From NCBI GenBank assembly GCA_002286715.1, contig NSJX01000040.1, forward strand, positions 53,194 through 117,193: DNA of 64,000 nucleotides, read 5' to 3'. This document shows positions 22,242-32,314 of the stretch, one piece after another (the first letter of the stretch is position 1; the number at the start of each line of letters is the position of its first letter). The notes beneath the pieces were generated by a model. It did not search any database and had not been told where the DNA came from. It saw only the letters and a program-made list of their open reading frames with translations. The translations under genes and the position numbers were made by a program. The DNA comes from Dentipellis sp. KUC8613. Lineage: Eukaryota; Basidiomycota; Agaricomycetes; Russulales; Hericiaceae.

Positions 22242-23653
22242 TCCCATCGCGAGATTCCCCACGCACATGGCGGACTGCGAGCGGCGAATGGCGAACACGA
22301 ACACCGACACATGGGGGCTGTAAACCAGGATCTCGAAACCGGACCTAGGAACTGGAAGGGAAGTCGAAGACACTATAATGACACAATAGTCACCGGATGG
22401 ATCGATCTGTACGATGGCGTAGCGCGTTCGCAGCCTGTATACCACATACATACCACTACCCACGCTAAGCAGAAGCCTAAACTTGCCCGCAGGCAGATCT
22501 GCCGACATGAACGCGCGCGGCAGGATCCTGTCCTTCGACGCATTCAGCACTCCCTGCGCCTGAGAACCGTCGTTAATATCCAGAGATCGCGGACTCGAGC
22601 GCGACGGCTGCCTTCCTGAGCAGGGGCCTGTCGTATGTTATGTCGCTGAGCGCGCCATATCAGTCGAGTCCACAGCCGGAGCTGCCAGGCCCATCCCACC
22701 ATATCACCACTAGGGACCGCAGCCTATAGGCTATAGCCATAGTTGCAGTATGAATGCCCGCGTGCGTGGTGTCCGGGACCGTTGATGGGTATCGAGTCTC
22801 GACGTCACGTCATTGTCAGTGCCAGTGCCAGTGCCACCGGACGTCCTGCAGCTGTACAAGGCAACGAAATAAGCACCGAGCCACGAGCGTAATAAGCAGC
22901 AGGCAGATGGGGGGGATAACGTGTGAACGCGCGACCGCGCGATATCAATATCGTCCTCCAAGGATAGCAGGGCGCAATCCGAATCACGACGACGGCGTCT
23001 GGGGGCTGTAGGCTGTAGGCCGCGAAGCCAGTGCGTCTGATGCAAATGTCCCGTGTCCCAGATCCTATTAATGCGATCATCTTCGCCTTGAGTCGATGCG
23101 GCCGGCCCCGCGCGCGCTGGTGCCAGTGCCCGTGCCCATGACCCTCGAGTTCTCCCCCGGTGCCCCGTCTCCGCGCCCGAGTCCGATTTCGGATCCCCCC
23201 TCCACCGCTGCCGCTGCCACAGGGTATGTATAGCTCATCGAATACAGCCGAAGAAGCTACGTAGTGCAGGGAAGCGGGCGTACGCGAGGCATAGCATGGC
23301 ATGGACATACATATGATACGGGGTTCCGAGGAGAGGCTAGGAGGCATGTGTGTGTCGAGTCCAGCGTCCCGGCGGCAATGCGTTTGGCGGATCCACATAC
23401 GTACGGCAAGCATACCCACGCCCACGATCGAGCACGACCACAACGGAGACCAACGAGCACGACCACAAGAACAAGAAAGCATGAACCTGAACCTCTATAT
23501 ACAGTACAGCAGGTAGTATGAGTACAAAGGCACATAAAGAAGGCAGAAACGCAGACACGATCGCAAAAGGAGAGGGAAGGAAAACTGTGAACGTGAACGG
23601 AATCGGGAACGGGAATAATTAGACAAACGCAACGAGCACGAACCGCGGCCCAC
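22242..23653. other. 1.4 kb intergenic, convergent 3' ends
   Basis: Between the stops of the small gene and the cyclin. Many short frames on both strands but none with protein-like composition or splice logic. Holds a short hexamer run (CAGTGC x3 at about 22818-22835) and an A/G-rich tract before the cyclin stop. Probably 3' untranslated sequence. Confidence 0.4.
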
Positions 23654-25519
23654 TCAATAAGATATCTGCGCGCCCATGACGCTCGCCCCGTTCGCCGCCC
23701 ACACGCCGTCCCACGCGAGCGCGATCCCGCCCTCGCTCATGTAGCTGCCCGCGTCCGACGGGAGCTCGCCCGCGCGCGCGAACGTCCTGTCCGCGTCCGC
23801 GTCCGCCTCGCCGTCCGTCTTCATCGCGTCCAGTCCAGGCGACGGCATCTCCGCGAAGCTCGACATCTGCACCGTGCGCTCCTCGCAGAAGCCGTCCGCA
23901 GAGGAGACCGTCGACGACGGCGAGGCCGTCAGCGTCGGCGTGGGCGACGAGGAGCAGTACGTCGACGTCGGAGACGGCGGCCGGCCCGCCTGAGCGTCCG
24001 CAGAGGACCAGATGGGCATCGTAGGCATCGGCGGCAGCATGGCCGTCGCCGGCGCAAAGTCCGCAAGAGAGTCCGTTGCCAGCACCGTCCGGCGCGCAGA
24101 CGCCATTGGCATCGGCACGAGCGGCGGAGGCGGCGGCGGCATAAGCATAGGCGTGTCTTGCAGGGGTGCCGGGGTCGCGAAGAGCCCATCCGGGACGGTC
24201 GTGCAGCGCCGCAGCCCCCCGGCCGCGCCCGCTGGGGCGGCCGTGGCGCTGTTGAACCCGCCTTCCTGGGGGAAGAACGCATTCGCGGGCGCGCAGGTCC
24301 CGGGGAGCCTGCTCTCGCTCCAGCTGCGGGCGAGCGGGGGCCGCCGGGGCGGCAATTTGCCGACCCAGAGGCGCCAGTCCAGAGCGTCGCCCAGAGCGCG
24401 TTCGCAGCGGCCGATCTCGCGCGCCGGGAGGCCTGCCAGCTTAGCCCATGCGCGGTTCGAGTAGCACTTATCTTGCAGGAATTTGGAGGCGAGGATGAGG
24501 GCGGCGAGGAACGTGCGGCGCGGGCAGAGGAGAGGCGAGGGGAGGGGAGGGAGGGGGGGCAGAGGCCCAGAAGGTTCCCAAGGCTTGGCGGAGGATTGGG
24601 GGTCGCGTTGCCATAGGCCGCAGGGTGTCGCAAGGGGGTTGTCGGGGAGATGCATAGGAGGCTCGCAGGGTACGGCGAATTCGTCGTCGTCGTCCTGATA
24701 GATGCGTTCGTGGGGAGGGAGGTCCTCTTCGCGGATGATGCGGAAGCCTTGGTCCGCTTCTCCCTGGGCGCCGTTGCCCAGTCGTTCCTGTCTAAGAATT
24801 TCGGGAACTTTTGGGCGAACAGCTTCCAGGTAGCAGAGCGCCGTCTGGAGCACGCTGCACGAAGTCCGCGATCGACGCAGGACCTCGTGAACGAAGCTCT
24901 TCAGCGGAATTGCATCCGCGCGACAGGTGCTCGCCTGGGGACGAGGCGTCTCGCGATCATGCGAGGACGCAGAGGAGTTGTTCAGCTTGGGGGCGGGGGA
25001 GTCGTAGGGTTGACTAGGTGAGACGGGGGACGGAAGTTGCGTGTTGCGATAGTGGAAGGTGATGGTGGCGGGGGTAGGAGCGATGACTGTGGCAGTGGAA
25101 GGACGACCTGGCGTCGTGAAAACTGTGGGGATGTCATGGGGGTGCCATATCTCGCACAGAGATTTGACGGCCAAATCTAGAAAACAGATGACTGAGTAAA
25201 GTGTACTTACGAGCCGAGTTCCGGAAACAATAAGGACAATGCACTGACCGACCAAACCGTTCACATAGCGAAGCTTCTGCGCTTCGCGGAGGGGACCATC
25301 CCGGAGAGACGAAAGAGGAGCGAGTGGCTTGGTGCGTTCAGAATCATATGAAGGAAGCTGACTTGTTGCGGGTGTTGGTACAGTTGATGCCGGGGTATTG
25401 AGGTAGCTACTCGATGGAGACCGCGAGGAGGACGGGATAGAGGAGTACGGCTGCCACCGAGGTCTACTGCGTCCCGCAGTCGGTCCGCGGTGGGCGAGCG
25501 AGTGGGTGATGGCGTGCAT
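23654..25519 (-). CDS. Pcl/Pho85-type cyclin (cyclin N domain)
   Basis: A regulatory subunit for a cyclin-dependent kinase, probably Pho85-like. The cyclin box begins with YVNGLVDLAVKSLCEIW, continues in FVHEVLRRSRTSCSVLQTAL and, after a proline-rich insert, in RRTFLAALILASKFLQDK, NRAWAKLAGLPAREIGRCER and LDWRLWVG. That layout matches PCL1/2-type G1 cyclins. The frame is open for 621 codons, but 25177-25248 is best read as a 72-nt intron (donor GTCAGT, acceptor TTTTCTAG), because removal restores LVDLAVKSL; retention would insert 24 residues without a frameshift. The N-terminus is Ser/Pro-rich, and the C-terminal 220 residues are low complexity with Pro and Ser runs, likely phosphorylation sites. 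Ends at 23654. Start at 25519 is the only upstream Met in the frame. Confidence 0.85.
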   Translation of the reverse strand: MHAITHSLAHRGPTAGRSRPRWQPYSSIPSSSRSPSSSYLNTPASTVPTPATSQLPSYDSERTKPLAPLSSLRDGPLREAQKLRYVNGLVGQCIVLIVSGTRLVSTLYSVICFLDLAVKSLCEIWHPHDIPTVFTTPGRPSTATVIAPTPATITFHYRNTQLPSPVSPSQPYDSPAPKLNNSSASSHDRETPRPQASTCRADAIPLKSFVHEVLRRSRTSCSVLQTALCYLEAVRPKVPEILRQERLGNGAQGEADQGFRIIREEDLPPHERIYQDDDDEFAVPCEPPMHLPDNPLATPCGLWQRDPQSSAKPWEPSGPLPPLPPLPSPLLCPRRTFLAALILASKFLQDKCYSNRAWAKLAGLPAREIGRCERALGDALDWRLWVGKLPPRRPPLARSWSESRLPGTCAPANAFFPQEGGFNSATAAPAGAAGGLRRCTTVPDGLFATPAPLQDTPMLMPPPPPPLVPMPMASARRTVLATDSLADFAPATAMLPPMPTMPIWSSADAQAGRPPSPTSTYCSSSPTPTLTASPSSTVSSADGFCEERTVQMSSFAEMPSPGLDAMKTDGEADADADRTFARAGELPSDAGSYMSEGGIALAWDGVWAANGASVMGAQISY

Positions 25520-27741
25520 TAGGAAAGCGGTCGGCGGACGAGAAGTACGGAATATCTTGGATTATTTCAGACAGAGCTAGCATAGGACGGGGCGTTGAAG
25601 TTGGTGGTGTTCAAAGTGAGAGTAATACCGGATACGAATACAAGATTGGCGACAAGGATTGGGGCGGGGAAAATTGGGAACGAGCTTGGTCTTGAGTAAG
25701 AATTCATTTTGACGCGGGAGGTTCAGAGACGGATACCCAGAGTCACTTGACCTGGATGCTCCGACTAGAAATTAGAGTCCTTCAGCAGAAGCTGGGAGGA
25801 CTTATATACTTGGGGGGAGTCAGGCGCGGAAAGGCGAAAAATTGCAAGGACGGTGAGTCAAGGGGACGGGGAGCAGGGATACAGGGGGGGTCAGTGCGCC
25901 GGAGTGACCAGTCACACACGAGTTATACATCGCTCCCAAACAAACACGCCCAAACAAGCTCTCTATTCCCTCCGAGTCAGACTCACTGCCCCGTCTCCGG
26001 CCGGCCTGTCTCCGGCACCGGCCTCCACCAGTCTCCATGTACTATCTCACTGCCCATCTATCGCACTGCATCCGCCCCTGTCCAATCCCACTCGAATCAT
26101 GCAATTGCGAGCCTCGTGTCCGCCCGGCCGATGGCGATGGCGACGCCTGTGCGCCACGCTGTGACCCCCATCGCAGATCTGCCCCGCATTTCGTTCGCAG
26201 TCGACATTCCGCATGCATGATGAGGTGAATCGCTGACCCCCGCCCGGCTCGGCACATGCTCATCATTTTTCGCGCACCGGCAGGCTCGACTGACGCTCCG
26301 GCTCTTGCCCGAGTGCTGTCACTGCGAACGCGAGTCAGCCTGGCGTCAGACGGGCGCTGGGAAGCCACTGCAGCACCGAGTCGCGTCAAACAAGGCAAGC
26401 ATAACGCAGCCGTGACGCTCGGAAACTCGATCCTAGGGAGCTTGATTCATGACGATGGCACGGAACCTAGCTCCGCCTGATCGCTGCATGAAACCCGCTG
26501 GCTGCTTCTGTCTGCCTCGGGTCAGCTGTCGACGTAAGGAACACACAAAGTGCCGTCGGTGTGTTTCTGAAGCATGCAGATCACGGCTGCGTAGATGCTC
26601 GTCTCCGAGCGAGCCCCGTCTGGCTGTCACCTGCCCGCTGCATTCCAGCATTGTGCGATCGTCTGACGCAAAGGGGCTCGCGGATGCTTGCAGATTGCTG
26701 CCCGGAAGACGCATAGGATGAGATAGAAGGACAGCATCGTGCTTGCCGCAGCAAGCCTTCCTGCTGTGCTTTGTGGTCAGCAGGGCGTGCGTCGATTTCG
26801 CTCCTACGCGCGATAGCGGTCAGTCATGGTCATAGGAGAACCCGGGCTCACATATTGGCATCGCTATGCCGGCCATGCTTGCCCATTTGCGCGAAAATGC
26901 AGGTGCGCAGTCATGGTGAAGCAGAAGCTGTGCGTATTAGGGAGACGCGCTTTCCTGACTCACAGCTCATGCGAAGAAGCAAGGCCAAACACAGAGAAGC
27001 CTTCCAAAGCGTCGCGCCTCGCTCTGGTCAGTGCAGTGGACTGCAGTGTGCATCGAATGCTGTGATCGTCGTTGAGCTCGGAGAAGCTCAGGCTCCTGAA
27101 CGCCACGCGCGCGTTATCACTCGAGAAGCGTGAGTCTCTTTTCACTTGTCACCAAGTCAATATGTAATCGTTTACCAGAACCTCCGCACAACTGACCCCG
27201 TCGTGCGCGATAAGCTTCAGGGTCTTAGGGTTCGGAGTCGTGTCGGGCTTGTGAAGTCCGTAGCAAACCGGTGGTAATAGAGCGAGTGACTTCCGCCAAG
27301 ACCGCCTGGTCATCGTCCATGACTTTCGAAGTAATCCACACCGCACCATAGACATGCTGAAGACCAAGCACTACGCTGTATGGCACACACAGTCGACTTT
27401 GCAGGCACGCTACTCCGCGCGAAGCACGTCGGCTCCTCAAAGAAGGTAACAGCTAGGCGGCGCGTCGACGCTGAGTTCGCTGCCCGACGCGCTTCTCCAC
27501 ACTTCACACCGCCAACCCGACCACAAGCCTGAACTAAAATGATGCGTACAATTAACCGCTTTATTGCATGCGCTTCGGGCTTCCTCGTCACTGTCGACCT
27601 GATTGCCGCAGGCGACGCTGACGATCCGGGGAATAAAAGGCGTCGTGCGGACGGGAGCTCGCTCCACACCCTGCTCTCGTCTCCCGAGCGTCCATTCTTT
27701 CCTAGGTCGACGTCTAGCCCACATTCCCTTGACTACATACC
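25520..27741. other. 2.2 kb intergenic between divergent genes
   Basis: Upstream regions of the cyclin and the secreted transglycosylase-like gene. Scattered frames of 60-157 codons on both strands lack domains and splice coherence. Minus-strand 27440-27150 has two partly protein-like frames (VVLGLQHVYGAVW; PDTTPNPKTLKLIAHDGV) that cannot be joined. AATAAAAGG at about 27632 is a possible TATA-like element 110 bp before the next start. Confidence 0.35.
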
Positions 27742-28887
27742 ATGAAGCTCTCTGCTGCTCTCTCTGTGCTCGTCGCACTGGCCGTCGCGGCCGTCGAGGC
27801 GAAGGGCGTCCATACTGACGTACTGACGACCCCGAACCGCCACTCACGCGTCTCGCGGCGTGCAGACACGTCTCTGGAGTCGCGGGCGATGGCAGCCGGC
27901 GCCTCGAATAAGCTGATCAACGTCCAGTCGTCCTGCCCTGCCAATGTTGGTGCTACCAGTGCGTGTTCAGCTTCGTCTTCCTATTTATCGTTCCGTGTTC
28001 TCCGTCTTCGCTTACTCACATCACCGATGCAGAGAACGTGAAAGCGACCAGTGGACCGAATGGGGGCATCAAGTGGCTGAACTGCGGCATCGACGGTGCG
28101 GGGTGGACGCCGCCGTACGTCAAAGTGACGGACCTGGTCACCATGGATCTGTCCGCTGCGATTGCGGACCCCAACAGCCCGTTCAAGGCCTGCTCTGACT
28201 TCGTGTGGCTGTTCGAGAAGTACGGCGGGAAGTACGGCAGTATGTGCATTCTTCTTCGCTTTGATGGTGGGTTTATATTAATTGACGTGCTGTAGTTCCG
28301 CCCATCATGCTGGCGTCCTTCGCTATGCAGGAAAGCAGCTGCAATCCGGCTACGGTCGGTGGCGCGGGCGAACAGGGCCTGATGCAGTTGACTTCGGACA
28401 AGTGCACGCAAGCGCCAGGTGGCAATTGCCAGGATCCCGTACGTATTCCGAGTTGTGTTTTGCCTGAAAGCCTATCATTTTCCTGACCATGTCTGCTAGG
28501 AATATAACATCCGTACAGGCGCGCACTATTTCTCCCAGAGCCTCAAGGCCAATGGAGGTGATGTCCTGAAGACTATCGGCGAGTACAACGGCTGGCAGCC
28601 TGGCATGACCTACGTGAGTCGTGATAACACTCCATTCGATACCACCTCTAACGCTTCGGGCTTATTAGGCCGACGCGACTGCGGCAGCACACACCGACTG
28701 TTGCAGGTGCCAGAAAAATCTCGACTAGTATGTGACTCGTCTGTGAACTTGTTTGTTTCACCTCGACTGACTCGCGCTCTGCCATAGCCTTCACCAATTT
28801 GTGAACGGATGGCTCCGGAACATCGACGCGTACACGCACAGGCCGCGTCTCGGCCTCTACTTCAACCTCGACGTGTGCGGAAACTAA
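27742..28887 (+). CDS. Secreted lysozyme-fold protein (SLT/GH23-type)
   Basis: Predicted extracellular enzyme of the lytic transglycosylase/goose-lysozyme fold, which cleaves beta-1,4 bonds next to N-acetylmuramic acid in bacterial peptidoglycan. Starts with a clear signal peptide (MKLSAALSVLVALAVAAVEA), then a basic stretch ending SRR that may be removed as a propeptide. The catalytic region holds PPIMLASFAMQESSCNP (Glu as likely catalytic acid), GEQGLMQL, and IRTGAHYFSQSL, all classical SLT motifs; the C-terminus carries CCRCQ and ends NLDVCGN at 28887. First exon 27742-27958; five introns in all, phases agree. About 260 residues. In fungi such proteins are thought to act on bacteria as food or competitors; that use is inferred. 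The multiple introns show it is adapted to the fungal genome even if bacterial in origin. Confidence 0.85.
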
Positions 28888-29410
28888 TTGGCGTCCTTTT
28901 GATACCTGTGCATCTTACTTTCAGCTAATCTTCCTTTGCTCACCTTCGTTCACCGCATATTAATTTTGACACATTTATCAGTTATAATAATACGGTATAT
29001 GGTCTTTTCGTAGTATCAATTCCTAGTTCCAGTGCCTGGCGTTGAAGCCATGGCGCCAATGTCTGACAGAATGAGCTATACTTGTCACATTCTCGGTCGC
29101 ATTTCGACATCCTAGGAACATGTGTATGCATAGAACCCCCAGCCCGCTTCGAATAAGTCTAGAGTTCTCCCACTCGAAAGCACTCGAAGCTGCTGTTCGG
29201 GACGGAGCTCACCGCCCAGCAGCGGATCCCGGCGGACCGGTCACCGCAGTCCACGGACCACGCCCCGCCGGCGTCCTCGGGTCCCCGGTCGTCGTCTTCA
29301 CGGGAACATTCAGGTCCGCACGCGACAATTCCTTGAAAGCAGGTAGTAGAGCCAGTTCTAGTGCCGCAGCACCGACATACTACACGAGCTCGTTCACGTC
29401 CACGCCAGCA
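28888..29410. other. Intergenic, promoter of protein phosphatase 5
   Basis: A/T-rich 3' sequence at 28950-29000 after the transglycosylase gene, then 5' sequence for the phosphatase. An open frame in register with the phosphatase reaches upstream to 29120, but the sequence there has no family similarity, so it is treated as leader. Confidence 0.4.
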
Positions 29411-31896
29411 ATGAGCACCCTGTCAAGCTCATCATCCTCGGAACGGTCCACGCCGCCGTCGACCGTCCCATCGCCCGCGCTGTCGTCCCTCAGCATATCG
29501 GATGCCGAGCCCAAGGAGGTCTCCGAGGAAGACAAACAGGAAGCGGCCAAGCTGAAAGCGGAGGCTAACAAGGCGTTTCTGGGTGAGGACTAACTGACAT
29601 TGCATTGCGCGGCGCTGTTCTGACTGGCTGCCGGCTCTGTTCTGCAGGCCATGAATTCACGAAGGCGGCGGACCTGTACTCGAAAGCCATCGAGCGCAAC
29701 CCGCTCGACGCGACGCTGTTCTGCAACCGCGCGTACACGCGCCTAAAAATCGAGGAGCACGGCTATGCGCTGCACGATGCTGGTATGTCCGCATCCTTTC
29801 CTTCAAGGCATGGATCGAGTAACACGGTATAGCTAGGGCCATTGAGCTCAATCCCAAATACGCGAAGGCGTACTACCGGTACGAGCGCTTGTTTTCGGTT
29901 TGGGAGTGGTGGAGCTTATGACTTGAATTATGCAGGCGGGCGATGTGTCACCTGCAGCTGCTGAAGCCCCACTTGGCCGTGTCGGATCTCAAGAAGGTGC
30001 TAGCCTTGGAGCCGCAGAACCAATCTGTCAGGCAACAATTGGAGTCTACGCAGAAGCTCGTCCGGAAGATCGAGTTTGAGAAGGTGCGTCTGTCGCATGA
30101 TCGTGTGCATTGTGTTCGCCTTGCCAACGGCTGCCGCAGGCCATCGAGGTCGGCGAGGAGCAGAGTGCTGTTGATCGATGTCGTGAGATCATCGCCGATG
30201 GTATGTAGTATATGTGCTTCTTGACAGGCCTGCGTGCGGCGTAGCTGATTGTTTCGACGCGGCTTGGTATAGGTGGCTGTATGATGGATAAGAGCTATGA
30301 AGGACCGAAACTGGAGGTGGACGAAAGCGGCAAATACCATATCACCTTGGAGTTTGTAAGATCAATGATACAGTGGTTTAAGGATGGGAAGGCGCTGCCG
30401 CGCAGATACGTGTGGGAGATTGTCCTTGGGGCCTTTGACCAGTTCGTCCAGGAAGAGAGCCTGGTCGAGATGCGCCTCGACGCGGGGCGGGATGTCGACG
30501 TCATTGGCGATGTACATGGTACGCGACGCTGTTGTCTTGCAGAATTTGGGAATGAGATACTGATGGCTTGCGACAGGGCAATACTACGACGTGCTGCATC
30601 TGTTCTCGATGACCGGTGAGCCTACTGAGAAGCATTGCTTACTTATGAACGGCGATCTCGTGGACCGCGGGTCATGGTCGATTGAGGTTATCTTGACCGC
30701 CTTTGCATTCAAATGTGAGCATCATAAAGTGCTTTATTTTGGTAGGGCGGAGACTGAAGGGCGCTTGAATGTAGGGCTCTACCCGAAGTCGATGTTCCTC
30801 AACCGTGGAAACCATGAAGCAAAAGATATGAACCGGACGTACGGGTTTGAGGGTGAGGCTAAGCACAAACATGGAGAACAGACCTACAAGGTATGCCGAC
30901 AAATTGTCCATCATCCTGTCTTGGCTAAAACATATTATAGCTGTTCGCCCACGTCTTCACGGCCAGTAAGCGCGTTCCCAGGAAATTGCCCGCCAAGCCC
31001 ACCTGATCCTTTGTTCTCTCTAGTGCCACTGGCGACGCTCATCTCCCCGACTGAACCACCACTCCAAAAACAAGGTGCCATCCTCTCACCCGAAGGCCTG
31101 AAGCGGTACTTCGTCTGCCACGGTGGTCTCTTCAGCAAAGATGGCGTGACGCTTGAGGATATCCGGAAAGTCGAGCGCATAGGGCGCCAGCCCGGGACCG
31201 AAGGCCTGATGTGTGAGTCCTTCTCCGCCTCGGATGTAGAAATCTTTTGACTCATTATTATGGACAGGCGAGGTACGCGTCTCAAAATCATGTGGGGGGC
31301 TCCCGAGCACGCTAACATTGTGCCACGCAGCTCCTATGGACCGATCCACAAGAGGCTCCGGGTCGTGGACCCAGCAAACGGGTACGCCTCTTCCACGCCG
31401 CCTTTGTTCCCCATTAACGGTATCCTTTCCTTGCAGGGTGTCGGCATCGCATTCGGGCCCGACGTTACCCGAAGATGGTGCGAGCTGAACGGCGTGACAG
31501 GTGTCCTGCGTAGTCATGAAGTCCGCCAAGGTAAGAGCGCGTACCCCCGCACCCGCCTGACTGATCCCGACACGCAACACTTTGTCAGACGGCTACGCCA
31601 TCGAACACAACGGCCTCTGTACAACAGTAAGCGGAGACTTACTAAGGCTGTTTGTGGGCTCTGTTGACGCTGTGGCCATCAGGTTTTCTCGGCACCCAAC
31701 TACGTGGACCAAGGAGGAAACAAGGGCGCATTTGTGAGTTCTGCTCTGTCGGTGTGCGGCGCGGTGCTAATTTTGTGCGCAGGTCCGGATCGACTCCGCC
31801 GGCACACAGAAGTACTTCCAGTTCGAAGCACAGCCGCACCCCGACATGCGGCCGATGGCGTACGCGTCCGGCGGCCTGCAGAGCCTGATGATGTAG
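29411..31896 (+). CDS. PPT1: Serine/threonine protein phosphatase 5 (TPR-PP2A type)
   Basis: Fungal PP5/Ppt1: a metallophosphatase that binds Hsp90 through N-terminal TPRs and dephosphorylates co-chaperones. After a Ser/Pro-rich start, three TPRs are visible ([59 protein letters not shown]). The linker (ESLVEMRLD) leads to metal-site motifs [19 protein letters not shown] and RGNHE, then [23 protein letters not shown] and [16 protein letters not shown]. It closes with [13 protein letters not shown], the usual C-terminal autoinhibitory helix, at 31896. About 14 introns; several (for example the ones around 31215-31325) split GLMCE-LLWTDPQ and must be removed to restore the motif. All catalytic residues seen are present. 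Start at 29411 fits the family length (about 500 residues). Confidence 0.92.
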
Positions 31897-32314
31897 ACGC
31901 AGGGTGCGGATATAGTGGGTGCTTCAGTTGTTGTGCGGATCACCATACAGTGTACTTCATAGCCCGAAGACTGTATGAGTATGTGCTTGCGCCTAGTACA
32001 GAGGCGACGTGTATTGCATTTAGATATAGCGGTTATTGATGCTCAGATTTCGTCGCCCTTTCACTGCCATAATGCGGAAACAGTGGAAAGTGGAAACGAA
32101 CATGGTGTTCTTTGCTGAAAGCACTAGAACCGACGTTAAGCTCCGTGACGGTGACGGTGACGGTGACATCGGGGTAACACCGTGACATAGTCGTGACTCG
32201 CGCCCCTCGACTGCTTGACCAAGTCCAACACAGGCAGCGCACGATCCTTGAGGCTCCCAGCTTCAACACCACCACTGGTTAACCTTACACGACTGAAGCG
32301 CATCCTTGGGCGCC
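31897..32314. other. Intergenic with GTGACG hexamer run
   Basis: 3' region of the phosphatase and promoter of the SR140 homologue. GTGACG repeats four times at about 32144-32167. No gene. Confidence 0.4.

Noticed and set aside
21590..22312. 240-codon minus-strand frame
   Set aside because: Opposite the small four-exon gene, whose splice junctions and product are coherent; the minus frame is a shadow.
22805..23482. 225-codon minus-strand frame
   Set aside because: Cys/Arg/Ser-rich low-quality sequence without domain or splice partners, in a convergent 3' region.
24012..24616. 150-codon plus-strand frames
   Set aside because: Antisense to the proline-rich C-terminal half of the cyclin.
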